Shown: in pieces, positions 29,085-37,440 of the stretch | Layout: every line of letters begins with the position of its first letter | Position numbering within the stretch: position 1 is the first letter of the stretch | Assembly (NCBI GenBank): GCA_018970215.1 | Contig: JAGWWX010000008.1 | Location: 1-40,501 of the forward strand | Reading direction: 5' to 3' | Source: Acidobacteriota bacterium | GTDB taxonomy: Bacteria > Actinomycetota > Acidimicrobiia > Acidimicrobiales > RAAP-2 | Length of the DNA: 40,501 nt | Position numbers and translations under genes: made by a program | The notes under the pieces: model-generated | What the model saw: only the letters and a program-made list of their open reading frames with translations | Told to the model about the DNA's origin: nothing | Database searches by the model: none

Positions 29085-30764
29085 TCATAGAAGTGGATCA
29101 ACGGGTGTTGAGGGGCGAAACTCCATGGGAGTGACGTAGGTGTTGTCGGAGTAGTGCGAAAACCACGACACCCGCCACCCAGCCTGCTCCAAGGCACCGC
29201 TCGTAAAGTTCGGCATCGGAACACCCGGCTGGTTCGCGGGGAGGCCGTACGGCGACCAGACGCCCACGGTGTACCCGACGTACCAGACGCGGCGATAGTT
29301 CTTGGCGAGAGTCGCGAGTTGGGGATCGTTGCCCGTCCACGCCACCGGCACAATGACTCGGGGGTCATCTGAGACCACTCGAAAGCCCTGCGGCCACTGA
29401 TCGGGACCGCCCACTTCAAGGTGCCACGGCGTCACACCGTCGTAGGCCCAGGTATAGGTCAAAAATGCCGGGACCACAATCACATCACCCGGACGCCACT
29501 GAGACTCCACATACGTCAAGAGCGACTTCACCTCGACCGTGGGATAGCGGGCCGGACGCGACCAGAGTTGCTGTGTCGGTAGAGCAACGGCGAGAAGGAC
29601 AAGAAGGACGACCCCAATCCGGGCAACTCGGGGCGACTCCAGACGACGTCGTACCACCCGCTCCAGCACCAGTGTGCCCACTAGCACCACGGCGGGATAC
29701 ATCACGAGGTCCGTACGACCATCACCAAATGGAAAAGCACCAACTACCGCCGCGAGAAAACTCGCCGGAATGATGGCGCCTACCACCCACCATCGACGTC
29801 GATCCACTAGTGGTTCGTGGCGCCACCAACGTGTGAAAAGGACGACGACGACAACACTCGCCGCCGCTAAGAAATACACGAGGCCGTAGTGGTGGCTATG
29901 ACCTGGGTCGTATTTCAGCCGGTAGGCAATATTGAAGAAGGAATGCGGGAAGCCGGCGAAGATTGAGATGGCATTATGCGCAAACTGGTGCCACGAGTCG
30001 TAGCCAAACATGTAGCCACGTCGAACCCAGTTATCAGAGAGAGACGGGGGCTTGCTGAGCACATACGGCACCACGACGATGCTGGCAAGAACACCGGCCG
30101 GCAGCGCATACGCGAGTCGTTGACGCAAAACAACGCGGTCCCGTCGCGCCTGCGAGATGATGACGAGCCAGATTGTTCCGATGGTCGTCAGGACACCAAA
30201 ACTCGAGAAGGTCGCCAACACGCTCACGACGGCGAGCCACCACAGCGCCTTGCGACTCTGGTGGCGAAGGGCGGACTCCGCACAGAGATACGCGATGAGA
30301 GCACACACGACTTCAAGGGTGTAGGGCTTGACGCGCGTGGAATACGTCGTCATCATCGGATTCACCGCAAAGATCGACGCACCCAGAGAGGCGGCCCAGG
30401 CACTCGCTCCGAATCGGCGAAGGACCGGAAACATCACGACCGTTCCCACCACACCAAAGATGTATGACGGGAGCTGGGCCCAATACGTGGCGTCGGGGCC
30501 GACCATAATCCACCATCGTTCCGCCAACGTCCACAAGGGCGTCGAAACCGACATCGAGAGAGCATGACTGAGAGATTCACGAGCCGGTAGAGCCGCCCAC
30601 GCATCATCGAACCACAGCGAATGCGACGTAAACCCACCCAGCCGGCGCACGGCGGCGGCGATGACGACGACCGCAAAAAAGAGATGAGGTCCGTGTCGGC
30701 GTAGTAAACCGCGCACGGGGATCAGCTTCGTTACCGAGGGTCGATGGGCGTCACGACGCCACAT
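29085..30764 (-). CDS. GT-C type membrane glycosyltransferase-like protein
   Basis: A 559-residue protein with about nine to eleven transmembrane segments and a large C-terminal extracytoplasmic part from about residue 400. The first loop has SLWFDDAWAALPARE, the position where GT-C enzymes place their catalytic acid, and VKPYTLEVVCALIAYLC resembles the dolichyl/polyprenyl-phosphate mannosyltransferase region. It likely transfers a sugar from a polyprenyl-phosphate donor outside the membrane. No nearby gene names its acceptor. The start is uncertain: ATG 30764 overlaps the amidase by 34 bp, and a GTG at 30716 is also possible. Confidence 0.7.
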   Translation of the reverse strand: MWRRDAHRPSVTKLIPVRGLLRRHGPHLFFAVVVIAAAVRRLGGFTSHSLWFDDAWAALPARESLSHALSMSVSTPLWTLAERWWIMVGPDATYWAQLPSYIFGVVGTVVMFPVLRRFGASAWAASLGASIFAVNPMMTTYSTRVKPYTLEVVCALIAYLCAESALRHQSRKALWWLAVVSVLATFSSFGVLTTIGTIWLVIISQARRDRVVLRQRLAYALPAGVLASIVVVPYVLSKPPSLSDNWVRRGYMFGYDSWHQFAHNAISIFAGFPHSFFNIAYRLKYDPGHSHHYGLVYFLAAASVVVVVLFTRWWRHEPLVDRRRWWVVGAIIPASFLAAVVGAFPFGDGRTDLVMYPAVVLVGTLVLERVVRRRLESPRVARIGVVLLVLLAVALPTQQLWSRPARYPTVEVKSLLTYVESQWRPGDVIVVPAFLTYTWAYDGVTPWHLEVGGPDQWPQGFRVVSDDPRVIVPVAWTGNDPQLATLAKNYRRVWYVGYTVGVWSPYGLPANQPGVPMPNFTSGALEQAGWRVSWFSHYSDNTYVTPMEFRPSTPVDPLL

Positions 30765-32125
30765 TCCCGCTCGACTGCTTCTGCGGCATCGAGGACGAGG
30801 TCTTCACGGAGGCGACGCGAGATGAGCTGCGCTCCGACGGGCAGCCCTTCGATCACTCCCGTGGGAACACAGGCCGCGGGAAGTCCCATCAAGTTGGCGG
30901 GAAGAACAAAGCGGAAGAGCTCGAGAACGGCGAGCGCACTCTCTTGATCCTTGATATCAAAGCCCAGGTGGAACGGTGGTTGAGTCCACGTCGGCCCAAC
31001 GACAATCGGGTACTCGAAGAAGAACGCTTGCCACGCCTTCGCCACGCGGTCGCGCAGTTGGTGTGTCGCAAAGATCGATTCGACCGTCGGCGGCGGGAAC
31101 GACGAGTTCGTGAGATCGATAAATCGCAGACCCTCGGGTCCCATCACCATCTCGAGCAGCGGCCGCAGCACGTTCGTATCGGCCATCATCAGCTCACTCC
31201 AGGCGATATATGACTCGACCAGCAGAGGCGGCATCACCTCTTCAACCGTGTAGCCCGCACGTTCCAGGGCCTCCCCCGCGCGGCGAACACCTTCGGCGAT
31301 GTGGGGGTGCGTGGTGCCGCCGTCGGGGTGTGTCACCAACGCGACCCGCTTCGGGGCCGGCGGCCCCGCGAGAGGTGCATCCACGGCGAAAGGGTCCCGT
31401 GGGTGTGCACCCATCACGGTTTCAAGCCCTCGACGGACATCGCTGACGTGGCGCGCCAAAACACCTTGGGCCAACATCAACTGCGACGAAATCGGTGAGT
31501 TAATCGATGACGACTCGTTCCCCGCGGGAATTCTTCCGAACCCGGGCTTGATCGAGGCGATGCCGTTGGCGAACGCGGGGTTTCGCACCGAACCACCAAT
31601 GTCATTGCCGAGGCCAATGGGACTCATGCCCGTCGCAATCGCGGCACCTTCGCCGCCAGATGAGCCCCCGACGGTGCGGGAGTGATCCCATGGATTGTGA
31701 GCGGGTCCACACAGCGACGATTCAGTATTAATGCGTAGTCCAAAGTCGGGCATGTTGGTTCGACCAATCGGAATTCCTCCGGCCGCCTTCATTCGTTGCA
31801 CGACGGGGGCGTCACTCGGCGCAATGAGATCTTTCAGCGCTACGGCACCTTCGTGAGTTGCCGAACCGGCGTAGTCAATGTTCGTCTTGACCGTGAAGGG
31901 CACTCCGTGGAACGCACCAAGAGTGTCGCCGGCGGCGCGGCGCGCGTCAGCGGCGTCGGCGGCAACCAGTGCGTGATCAGTCAGCAGCTCGACGACGGCG
32001 TTCACGCGAGAGTTCACGGCGGCGATCCGGTCGTAGTGGGCCGTGACGACTTCGCGACTCGATACGTCCCCGGCGGCAATCAGTGCCGCCAGCTCACCCG
32101 CTGACTTTTGCCAGAGTTCCCCCAT
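30731..32125 (-). CDS. Amidase (amidase signature family)
   Basis: A 464-residue amidase-signature enzyme. The Ser-cisSer-Lys triad is complete: K80 in VKTNID, S155 in GGSSGGEGAAIA and S179 in GNDIGGSVRNPA. A GatA-type N-terminal segment (SREVVTAHYDRIAAVNSRVNAV) is present, but no gatB or gatC gene is near, so it is probably an independent amide or ester hydrolase rather than the tRNA amidotransferase. AAGGAGG lies 5 bp before the ATG. It follows pstB after 53 bp and may be read through from the pst operon. Confidence 0.88.
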   Translation of the reverse strand: MGELWQKSAGELAALIAAGDVSSREVVTAHYDRIAAVNSRVNAVVELLTDHALVAADAADARRAAGDTLGAFHGVPFTVKTNIDYAGSATHEGAVALKDLIAPSDAPVVQRMKAAGGIPIGRTNMPDFGLRINTESSLCGPAHNPWDHSRTVGGSSGGEGAAIATGMSPIGLGNDIGGSVRNPAFANGIASIKPGFGRIPAGNESSSINSPISSQLMLAQGVLARHVSDVRRGLETVMGAHPRDPFAVDAPLAGPPAPKRVALVTHPDGGTTHPHIAEGVRRAGEALERAGYTVEEVMPPLLVESYIAWSELMMADTNVLRPLLEMVMGPEGLRFIDLTNSSFPPPTVESIFATHQLRDRVAKAWQAFFFEYPIVVGPTWTQPPFHLGFDIKDQESALAVLELFRFVLPANLMGLPAACVPTGVIEGLPVGAQLISRRLREDLVLDAAEAVERECGVVTPIDPR

Positions 32126-32178
32126 GGCCCCTCCTTGGTATCCCTAGGAAGTCTGCCACGCACGACGGCGAAGTGTGA

Positions 32179-33009
32179 TTACCCGAAACGTCCCTGTATG
32201 TAATCAAGCGTTCGCGGGTCGTCGGGGTTGTGGAAAATCTTCTCCGTGGTAGCAAACTCGATGAGCTCCCCCGCGCGATCCTCGGCCATCAGCAAAAAGG
32301 CGCAGTTATCGCTCACGCGAGCCGCTTGCTGCATGTTGTGGGTCACAATCACGATGGTTACGCGCTGCTTCAGTTCGGTCATGAGTTCTTCAATGCGCTG
32401 GGTAGAGACTGGGTCGAGCGAGGACGTGGGCTCGTCCATAAGAAGGACTTCCGGCTCAACCGCGAGCGCCCGCGCAATGCAGAGACGCTGTTGTTCGCCT
32501 CCGGACAAGGTCGATGCGTGGGCCTTCAACCGTCCCTTCACACTGTCCCAGAGAGCGGCAGAAATTAGGGCCGATTCGGCGGCCTCATCGAGAAGCGCTC
32601 GGTCCTTGATGCCGTTGAATCGCAGACCCGACACCACGTTGTCGTAAATCGACATCGTGGGAAACGGGTTCGGTCGCTGGAAGACCATTCCAATGCGACT
32701 CCGCAGCAAGGTCGTGGGGAGATCCCCTCCGTACACGTTGAGATCGCGGAGGTAGATATCTCCTGTGACGACAGCCGTCTTGGTCAGATCGTGCAGTCGA
32801 TTCAATGACCGCAAGAGGGTCGTCTTGCCCGATCCCGATGGTCCGATCAGCGACGTGACTTTGTTCTCGTCGACGTTAAATGTCACGTTGCGCACAGCGG
32901 TCCGCCCGGCGAATGCAACCCCCACCTGACGCAGTCGCATCGCGGGGGCCGTCAGAACGGCCGTTGACCCACCTGTCGAAATATTCTGCTCCATCACCAT
33001 TTCCTCCAT
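32179..33009 (-). CDS. pstB: Phosphate ABC transporter ATP-binding protein
   Basis: A 276-residue ATPase of the high-affinity phosphate importer. Walker A is GPSGSGKTT, the signature is [16 protein letters not shown], Walker B is [13 protein letters not shown] and the switch histidine follows in [24 protein letters not shown] is typical of PstB. The ATG at 33009 overlaps the pstA stop as TAATG; an ATG at 32994, 8 bp after GGAGG, is a good alternative. It is the last pst gene; no phoU follows in the window. Confidence 0.95.
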   Translation of the reverse strand: MEEMVMEQNISTGGSTAVLTAPAMRLRQVGVAFAGRTAVRNVTFNVDENKVTSLIGPSGSGKTTLLRSLNRLHDLTKTAVVTGDIYLRDLNVYGGDLPTTLLRSRIGMVFQRPNPFPTMSIYDNVVSGLRFNGIKDRALLDEAAESALISAALWDSVKGRLKAHASTLSGGEQQRLCIARALAVEPEVLLMDEPTSSLDPVSTQRIEELMTELKQRVTIVIVTHNMQQAARVSDNCAFLLMAEDRAGELIEFATTEKIFHNPDDPRTLDYIQGRFG

Positions 33010-33935
33010 TAGTACTGCTCCCTCCTCATCCGAGCGGCTACGAAGCGAGCCGCCAGGTTTAATGCGAACACGATGACCACGAGAGTGAGAGCAACGCCCC
33101 ACGCCGCGGCCTGTTGCGACTCGTAGAACGAACCGGCGTAGTTAAAGATCATCAACGGCATCGCCGTGGAAGGATGCGCCGGATTCCAGTCGTAGATGAT
33201 GGAAGCACCGATCACGAATAGCAGTGGTGCCGTTTCGCCGACCGCGCGAGCGAGTGCGAGCAGAACACCCGTAAAGACTCCGGGAAAGGCGTAGGGCAAG
33301 ATGACTTTCAGCGTCACGGTTGACTGACGAGCCCCGAGAGCCAATCCTGCCTCTTTCAGTGACAGCGGGACGTCGCGCAACGCTGTCTCCGCCGCCTTGG
33401 AAATCACCGGTGTCATCAAGAGTGCGAGCGCCACCGACGCGGCAAAGGCGCTGTAGCCGCGCATCCAGGTGACGATATAGATGTAGGAGAACACACCGAA
33501 GAGAATTGACGGCAGTCCCGTCATAATCTCCGACACCGAGCGCAAAATAGTGGCGGTGCGCGTGGAGCGCTCCGAGAGATAGAGACCGATGACAACTCCC
33601 ATCGGAACGGCCATCAACGCGGCGATACCATCGACGACAAGCGAGCCCACGATGGCGTTGCCAATGCCCCCGATGTTGTCTTGATCAAACAACGTCGGCT
33701 GTACGGGTGTTGCGGTGAGAAACGTTGCGGAAATGACGTGGGCGCCCTTCACCAGCAACGCCACCACGATGAAACCCAGTGGAATGAGTGCCACCACGAT
33801 GGCGGACACGATGAAGCCGATGTAGATCGATGAACGGATCTTTCGTCCACGCAACTTGCGCGACGCAATGTCGTGCACCGTGCGACGTCGCTCCACCATG
33901 GGATCCGGCGGAAGCTGGGATATCTGGTTTGTCAC
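33009..33935 (-). CDS. pstA: Phosphate ABC transporter permease
   Basis: A 308-residue inner-membrane permease with about six transmembrane segments. The EAA-type cytoplasmic loop appears as [26 protein letters not shown], and [13 protein letters not shown] is the PstA core. It pairs with PstC to form the phosphate channel powered by PstB. The GTG start overlaps the pstC stop as GTGA. Confidence 0.95.
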   Translation of the reverse strand: MTNQISQLPPDPMVERRRTVHDIASRKLRGRKIRSSIYIGFIVSAIVVALIPLGFIVVALLVKGAHVISATFLTATPVQPTLFDQDNIGGIGNAIVGSLVVDGIAALMAVPMGVVIGLYLSERSTRTATILRSVSEIMTGLPSILFGVFSYIYIVTWMRGYSAFAASVALALLMTPVISKAAETALRDVPLSLKEAGLALGARQSTVTLKVILPYAFPGVFTGVLLALARAVGETAPLLFVIGASIIYDWNPAHPSTAMPLMIFNYAGSFYESQQAAAWGVALTLVVIVFALNLAARFVAARMRREQY

Positions 33936-34897
33936 TGCCCACCCGCCGTTCTACGTACGAGTAGTCGAGCCAGGAAGTTCACGACGGCCGTCAACACCAT
34001 CAAGATCACCGCGCAGGCACCGAGTGCCGCGAGGTGTAGTTGCGACGAGTCGATGTACTGACCCGCAATCGTCGAGGCGAGAGTCGAACCCAAAGAGAAG
34101 AAAGAGTGTGGCATCGCGGGACTCTGACCGATGACCATCGCCACGGCAACGGTTTCGCCGAGTGCGCGCCCCGTCGCCAATGAAACGGCACCCAGTACTC
34201 CGAAGCGGGCGTGCGGCAAGACCACTTTGCGGAGTACTTGTGACTGCGTTGCCCCGAGAGAGAGCGCACCCTCAATTTGATCACGCGGGACGTTGGCAAA
34301 GACGTCTCGCGACACCGCAACAACCGTCGGCAACACCATGATGCCCAGAACCAGGGAGGCAGTCGGGAGGCCTAGGCCCACTTGGAGGCCCGAGAAGATG
34401 CCCTGACTATCGGTCACGTTCGCGAGCCACGGCTGCACGGTGTGCGACATCCACGGCACGATGATGGAGAGACCCCAGAGTCCGTAGACCACCGACGGCA
34501 CGGCGGCGAGTAGTTCGATGATCGAACGCAGCGGATGTGAAATGCGGGGAGGGACGATGAACGTCAGCGTGAGAGCTGCACCAATCCCAACGGGCACAGC
34601 GAACAGGAGCGCTACACCGGTTGTGATCAGAGTGGCCAAGATCAATGGCGCTGCACCAAAGATCTCATCGGCCGGCGCCCAGTTCGTTCCCGTCAGGAAT
34701 GTCAGGCCGTAGCGCGACCACGCCGGTAGGGACTGGTGAACGACGCTCCAGACAAACAGCACAACAATCGCCGCGAAGATTGCGGCGACCAGCCTGAGGA
34801 AGAAGTTGTAAACACGGTCTGTCCCGGCTCGGGGCCGTAGGCCCCGAGCCGGGAAGTGACCGCGCTCACCAGAGTGCGTTGCTGTCTGTGAGCTCAT
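33932..34897 (-). CDS. pstC: Phosphate ABC transporter permease
   Basis: A 321-residue permease with about six transmembrane segments. EGALSLGATQSQVLRKVVLPHARFGVL is the EAA loop, and GRALGETVAVAMVIGQSP is a strong PstC motif. A 14-bp perfect inverted repeat lies in codons 15-25, encoding PARGLRPRAG. The ATG at 34897 follows pstS after 18 bp. It forms the PstCA membrane core. Confidence 0.95.
   Translation of the reverse strand: MSSQTATHSGERGHFPARGLRPRAGTDRVYNFFLRLVAAIFAAIVVLFVWSVVHQSLPAWSRYGLTFLTGTNWAPADEIFGAAPLILATLITTGVALLFAVPVGIGAALTLTFIVPPRISHPLRSIIELLAAVPSVVYGLWGLSIIVPWMSHTVQPWLANVTDSQGIFSGLQVGLGLPTASLVLGIMVLPTVVAVSRDVFANVPRDQIEGALSLGATQSQVLRKVVLPHARFGVLGAVSLATGRALGETVAVAMVIGQSPAMPHSFFSLGSTLASTIAGQYIDSSQLHLAALGACAVILMVLTAVVNFLARLLVRRTAGGQ
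34823..34853 (-). repeat. 14-bp perfect hairpin inside the start of pstC
   Basis: CCCGGCTCGGGGCC, a 3-base loop and its exact complement lie 45-75 bases into pstC. In the mRNA this is a very stable, GC-only stem near the start of translation. It may stop or block part of the pst transcription or protect pstS mRNA, giving more PstS than PstCAB. No T-run follows. Confidence 0.75.
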
Positions 34898-34915
34898 GTC
34901 GTCGTTTGTTCGTCC

Positions 34916-36145
34916 TTACTTCAGAACCACGGCACCGCTATAGGTGACCGTCTTCAAACCGTTACGCGCCGCAGTCTGAGCCTGGGTGGGCAGGGCAACA
35001 TATCCCTGCGCCGCCGCAATGTCCTGACCGAAGGTCAACCCCGAATTTTTCGGAGCGGAGTGCGCGAGCCAGTCCACCAACTTGACCGTCAACTCGGCTT
35101 CGGCGAGAGAGGTCGCCTTCGAGTTGCTCTGGTCCTTGCGCAACATCACCCAGCTGTAGCCCGAGATCGGGTACGACGTGGCGCCGGTGGCGTTCACGAT
35201 GGAGAAGTTGGTCGCGCTGATCGTCGGCTTGGTGGCGGCGGCCGCGGCAATGGAGGTGGGGCTAATTGCCACCGACTTACCTGCAGCGTTCACGACATTC
35301 GCCGCGTCCAAGGTCTTGTTCAAGAGCACGTAGCTGTACTCCACGTAACCGATCGAGTAGTCCGTGTTCTCGAGGTTCGCGGCGACACCCTGGTTACCCG
35401 ATCCACCGATGAATCCGTTGCCCGATGTAACAAGCGTGGTCTTCGCCGCGGCGGCGGTGAAGATCGTCGGCTGAGCGGCGTGGAGGTAGTCCGTGAAGAT
35501 GTAGGTCGTTCCCGAAGAGTCGGAGCGAGCATTCACGACGATGGCGTGGTCCGGCAGCGCGCAGACCTTCTTCTTGTTCACCGTCTTCAGCCACTTGGGG
35601 TTAGCGGCGCAGAGAGCAGTGTCGTTCCACTTCGTGATTGCGCCGGTGTAGATCTTGGCGAGAATCTCGGACGTGACGTTGAACCCGTTCGACTTGTAGA
35701 GCTTGTTGCCAGTGATCTCAGAGTTGTGAAAGGCCACTGCGACGCCACCGAGAGCAACGGGCACTTGGACGTAGTCGTCAATCGTTCCCTTAGTGGGGTA
35801 CGACTTAGCGGCGATGTCCGCCGCCGTCATCGGAACGTCCGACGCGGCGAAGTTCACGGTGTTCTGCATGATGGCAGCCTGACCAGCGCCCGATCCACCG
35901 GCACCGTAGGCACCGACAGTTGCCTTCGAGTTACGCGCGGAGTACACCGGGAAAGCCGCCGAGAAGAACGGGGTGTCAAACGTCGCACCCGCACTCGCCA
36001 CGGTGGCGGTCGCACTGATCTTCGTGTCGTTCGTCAAGATGGGGTCCACCTTGACCGTTGCCGCGCCGACCGGCGCAGCGATGGAGGCGGCAAGTCCGAG
36101 AACGGCGGCTGCCGATCCCAGTGTGCCTCGCAGGGTCTTCTTCAT
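34916..36145 (-). CDS. pstS: Phosphate ABC transporter substrate-binding protein
   Basis: A 409-residue exported phosphate-binding protein. The N-terminal signal is MKKTLRGTLGSAAAVLGLAASIAAPVGAA with no lipobox cysteine, so it is probably not a lipoprotein. Phosphate-contact motifs include GSGAGQ near 82-88, NFAASDVPM and ARSDSSGTT near 207-215. AGGAGG lies 7 bp before the ATG. It is the first gene of the pstSCAB operon, with a possible PHO-box repeat upstream. It has unusually many Ala and Thr residues. Confidence 0.92.
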   Translation of the reverse strand: MKKTLRGTLGSAAAVLGLAASIAAPVGAATVKVDPILTNDTKISATATVASAGATFDTPFFSAAFPVYSARNSKATVGAYGAGGSGAGQAAIMQNTVNFAASDVPMTAADIAAKSYPTKGTIDDYVQVPVALGGVAVAFHNSEITGNKLYKSNGFNVTSEILAKIYTGAITKWNDTALCAANPKWLKTVNKKKVCALPDHAIVVNARSDSSGTTYIFTDYLHAAQPTIFTAAAAKTTLVTSGNGFIGGSGNQGVAANLENTDYSIGYVEYSYVLLNKTLDAANVVNAAGKSVAISPTSIAAAAATKPTISATNFSIVNATGATSYPISGYSWVMLRKDQSNSKATSLAEAELTVKLVDWLAHSAPKNSGLTFGQDIAAAQGYVALPTQAQTAARNGLKTVTYSGAVVLK

Positions 36146-36240
36146 TCGTTTTCCTCCTCAGGAAATTTGCTCACTACGTCCTCTGGCGACTTGCCCGAGA
36201 ACTCAAGGAGCAAAGTAAAAGTGCCGGGTTATCTGAGTGT

Positions 36241-36277
36241 GAAGTCCGCCGAACAGTGAGATGAAATCTTGTAGAAG
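36241..36277 (-). promoter_or_regulatory. Possible PHO-box direct repeats upstream of pstS
   Basis: On the minus strand NTTC units (CTTCTAC, TTTCATC, GTTCGGC, CTTCACA) begin at 36277, 36266, 36254 and 36244, about 11 bp apart. Actinobacterial PhoP sites are 11-bp direct repeats with a GTTCACC-like core, so this could be the pst operator. The match of single units is weak and the divergent yaaA promoter overlaps the region. Confidence 0.4.
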
Positions 36278-36285
36278 TGTGGCGT

Positions 36286-36291
36286 TAGGGT
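36286..36291 (+). promoter_or_regulatory. Candidate -10 hexamer of yaaA
   Basis: TAGGGT ends 6 bp before the GTG at 36298, with no Shine-Dalgarno. Confidence 0.4.
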
Positions 36292-36297
36292 GCCGGA

Positions 36298-36969
36298 GTG
36301 ATCATTTTGCTGCCCCCGTCAGAAGGTAAAGCCCCTGGTGGCACCGGAATCTGGCAACCGGGCGACGGCTCATTTGGCCCCGAGCTCGAGCGGGCCCGTC
36401 GGGCAGTCATTCGTGACCTCGCCACGGCGAGTGATGCCCACTTGAAAGTCCGCGGAGACCTCGCCATCGCCGCGCGACGCACAAACCTTCGAATAGGCAA
36501 GGGACCATCGCTACCAGCGCATCAGCGCTACACCGGCGTGGTCTTCCAGGGTCTCGACGTCGCGAGCCTGGGTGGCTCAGAAAAGAAGGAGGCACTGCGA
36601 TCCATCGTCGTGGTGTCGGGACTCCTCGGCCTGGTACGCCTTGCGGATGGTGTGCCGGAGTATCGCGCACCGATTGACGCGCGAACGAGTCGCCTCGGAA
36701 AGCTCTCGCAGTTTTGGCTCGACGAGCTGACCAAAACTCTGCAGGGATTAGCCCGCCGCCACGTGATTTTGGACCTGCTACCCCAGGCTCACCGTGCGGC
36801 AGTCACCGCCACCGGTGACTGGCGGCGAATCGATCTCGTCAGTGCGCAGGGCGTCGGAGGGCACGCCGCCAAATTCGCGAAGGGCCGCCTGGCGCGCTGG
36901 ATTATCGAAAACGGTTCCGACGGACTCGATCGGTGGCGCGATGACGGCTGGCGCGTTCGGGTGTCTTAG
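36298..36969 (+). CDS. yaaA: YaaA family protein (peroxide stress/DNA-binding DUF328)
   Basis: A 223-residue protein starting MIILLPPSEGKAPGG, the family hallmark, with LPAHQRYTGVVFQGLDV, VVSGLLGLVRLADGVPEYRAPI and VGGHAAKFAKGRLARWI. In E. coli, YaaA lowers free iron and protects DNA during peroxide stress; actinobacterial members are less studied. The GTG at 36298 begins the conserved motif. Its stop shares the TTAG tetranucleotide with the zinc-ribbon gene on the other strand. Confidence 0.88.
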   Translation: MIILLPPSEGKAPGGTGIWQPGDGSFGPELERARRAVIRDLATASDAHLKVRGDLAIAARRTNLRIGKGPSLPAHQRYTGVVFQGLDVASLGGSEKKEALRSIVVVSGLLGLVRLADGVPEYRAPIDARTSRLGKLSQFWLDELTKTLQGLARRHVILDLLPQAHRAAVTATGDWRRIDLVSAQGVGGHAAKFAKGRLARWIIENGSDGLDRWRDDGWRVRVS

Positions 36970-37115
36970 TCGCAGCAACTGTCACGCCAACCGCAGGACG
37001 TGCACTTGAAGTGCGCGTGTTCGGGCGTGAGGCCTCCACCACAGTGAGGGCACTCGTGAAACACTCCCAATCGATTGAGGCAGTCCACGGGCTCCGCGGT
37101 GACTTTGGGTTCCAT
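36966..37115 (-). CDS. Zinc-ribbon microprotein
   Basis: A 49-residue protein with C22-P-H-C25 and C38-T-S-C41, a zinc-ribbon pair, plus C12 and a terminal S-C-C-D. The sequence between the knuckles is GGGLTPEHAHFK. I do not recognise the family. The shared stop with yaaA and the same-strand position 56 bp after a small membrane gene support it as a real gene. The ATG at 37115 has GAGTGG upstream; in-frame GTG codons at 37121 and 37130 are alternatives. Zinc-dependent protein or nucleic-acid binding is possible. Confidence 0.6.
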   Translation of the reverse strand: MEPKVTAEPVDCLNRLGVFHECPHCGGGLTPEHAHFKCTSCGWRDSCCD

Positions 37116-37171
37116 ATCCACTCGACGCACGATGTCATCGTGGCATGAATCGAATGTGAGGTGGTGGACCG

Positions 37172-37432
37172 TTAGCCCTTTTGCGTGATGATGTAAAAGC
37201 CCCAGGCGATAACGACCGTCACGAGAATGGATGCCACCAGTACACCGAACTGACCGGCGCTGCGAGTGAGCGTCGTGCCGTCGGTTGAGCGAGAGACCGA
37301 CAGGCTCGCGACACCGAGAGAGAAAAGTGTGACGAGAGCGACACCGATGGAAACGGACGCAAGCAGTACTTGGCATAAAACGTGCCAGTCAATTAGCGGA
37401 GTTGCGGTTGTGACAGTGGAGGGAGTAGTCAT
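37172..37432 (-). CDS. Small two-TM membrane protein next to Pit
   Basis: An 86-residue protein with two hydrophobic helices (about 20-45 and 64-82) joined by a polar SRSTDGTTLTRSAGQ loop. I do not recognise the family. AGGAG lies 5 bp before the ATG, overlapping the Pit gene's stop region, so it is probably in the same operon. Small membrane partners of unknown role often follow pit genes in Actinobacteria. Confidence 0.65.
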   Translation of the reverse strand: MTTPSTVTTATPLIDWHVLCQVLLASVSIGVALVTLFSLGVASLSVSRSTDGTTLTRSAGQFGVLVASILVTVVIAWGFYIITQKG

Positions 37433-37440
37433 CGTGACTC

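Noticed and set aside
31352-31368. A REP-like repeat family sharing the GGGGCC-NNN-GGCCCC core with the pstC hairpin
   Set aside because: Only two copies are seen, this one has 7-bp arms within the amidase coding region, and flanks do not match. Chance is likely.
30731-32125. gatA of the Asp/Glu-tRNA amidotransferase
   Set aside because: The Ser-cisSer-Lys triad is shared by all amidase-signature enzymes; gatB and gatC are not nearby, and gene context points to a free amidase.
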